A DNA stretch of 5,760 bases from an uncultured Mycoplasmatota bacterium (GTDB lineage Bacteria; Bacillota_I; Bacilli_A; RF39; UBA660). Below are positions 5,672-5,760 of this stretch, piece after piece (positions within the stretch are counted from its first letter, which is position 1; every line of letters begins with the position of its first letter). The notes under the pieces were generated by a model, which ran no database searches, was not told the DNA's origin, and was given only the letters and a program-made list of their open reading frames with translations. The DNA lies in NCBI GenBank assembly GCA_946497375.1, contig CAMMKE010000067.1:1-5760 (forward strand), given 5' to 3'. The translations under genes were made by a program, and so were the position numbers.

Positions 5672-5700
5672 TTGATAAATACCATATTTTAGTATATACT
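5672..5700 (+). promoter_or_regulatory. Promoter of the gene starting at 5728
   Basis: TTGATA (5672-5677) and TATACT (5695-5700) are separated by exactly 17 bases, each matching the sigma-A consensus at five of six positions. Start of transcription is expected near 5707, giving a leader of about 20 bases with the ribosome-binding site AAAGGAG at 5714-5720. It is the best promoter in the window. Confidence 0.75.
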
Positions 5701-5727
5701 ATTAATAACTTATAAAGGAGAATTGCT

Positions 5728-5760
5728 ATGGAAATTGAAAGAAATTATTATTTAAACAAG
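5728..5760 (+). CDS. Start of a protein gene cut by the window edge, possibly an AAA-type ATPase with DUF4143
   Basis: Only 11 codons are visible, giving MEIERNYYLNK. The start is well supported: AAAGGAG (5714-5720) lies seven bases before ATG, behind a near-consensus promoter. The N-terminal pattern, a short strand followed by R-x-YY-L, resembles the start of a widespread family of ATP-binding proteins with AAA and DUF4143 domains, in which a P-loop follows within about 25 residues. With so few residues that identity is a guess; that a gene begins here is much surer. It is divergent from the SDR-led operon. Confidence 0.7.
   Translation, partial: MEIERNYYLNK

Overview
The window is strongly AT-rich, with proteins full of Lys, Asn, Ile, Asp and Leu. 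Its Shine-Dalgarno sites are of the GGAGG / GGTGAT type, its terminators are A/T-rich, and the tRNA encodes its own CCA end. This fits a low-GC member of the Bacillota (Bacilli or Clostridia, including uncultured gut Bacilli close to the Mollicutes); nothing here fixes the genus. TGG is used for Trp, and no TGA occurs inside about 1,750 codons, so the standard bacterial code is supported rather than UGA=Trp.

Layout. Positions 1-110 hold the 3' part of an elongator tRNA-Met and its terminator. Positions 181-465 (+) hold a 94-residue conserved-type hypothetical protein, possibly of the DUF2185/Imm33 type. A hairpin at 488-527 with A- and T-tracts works in both directions and separates it from a block of five genes on the minus strand. 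In transcription order, from right to left, these are: a short-chain dehydrogenase/reductase (4779-5564), a coiled-coil protein with a central hydrophobic hairpin (3852-4751), a large Trp-free beta-rich protein with degenerate WG-like repeats (1791-3782), a loop-free Qnr-like pentapeptide repeat protein (1201-1788) and a glycerophosphodiester phosphodiesterase (501-1199). The last three are tightly packed (gaps of 2 and 1 bases) and are surely co-transcribed. A candidate promoter lies before the WG-like gene, in the only sizeable gap (69 bases). Several start codons differ from the longest open frame, and the ribosome-binding sites decide them.

The right edge (5565-5727) is a divergent control region. 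It holds a strong plus-strand promoter for a gene beginning at 5728 (only 11 codons visible), a perfect 16-bp inverted repeat, a weak candidate minus-strand promoter and a terminator-like hairpin in the leader of the dehydrogenase gene.

No pathway unites the five minus-strand genes. Two are enzymes with complete active-site motifs, and three are likely structural or binding proteins (propeller-like, beta-helix, coiled coil). No CRISPR array, transposase, phage gene or recognisable toxin is present. The least explained items are the coiled-coil/WG-like/pentapeptide trio and the 16-bp inverted repeat.
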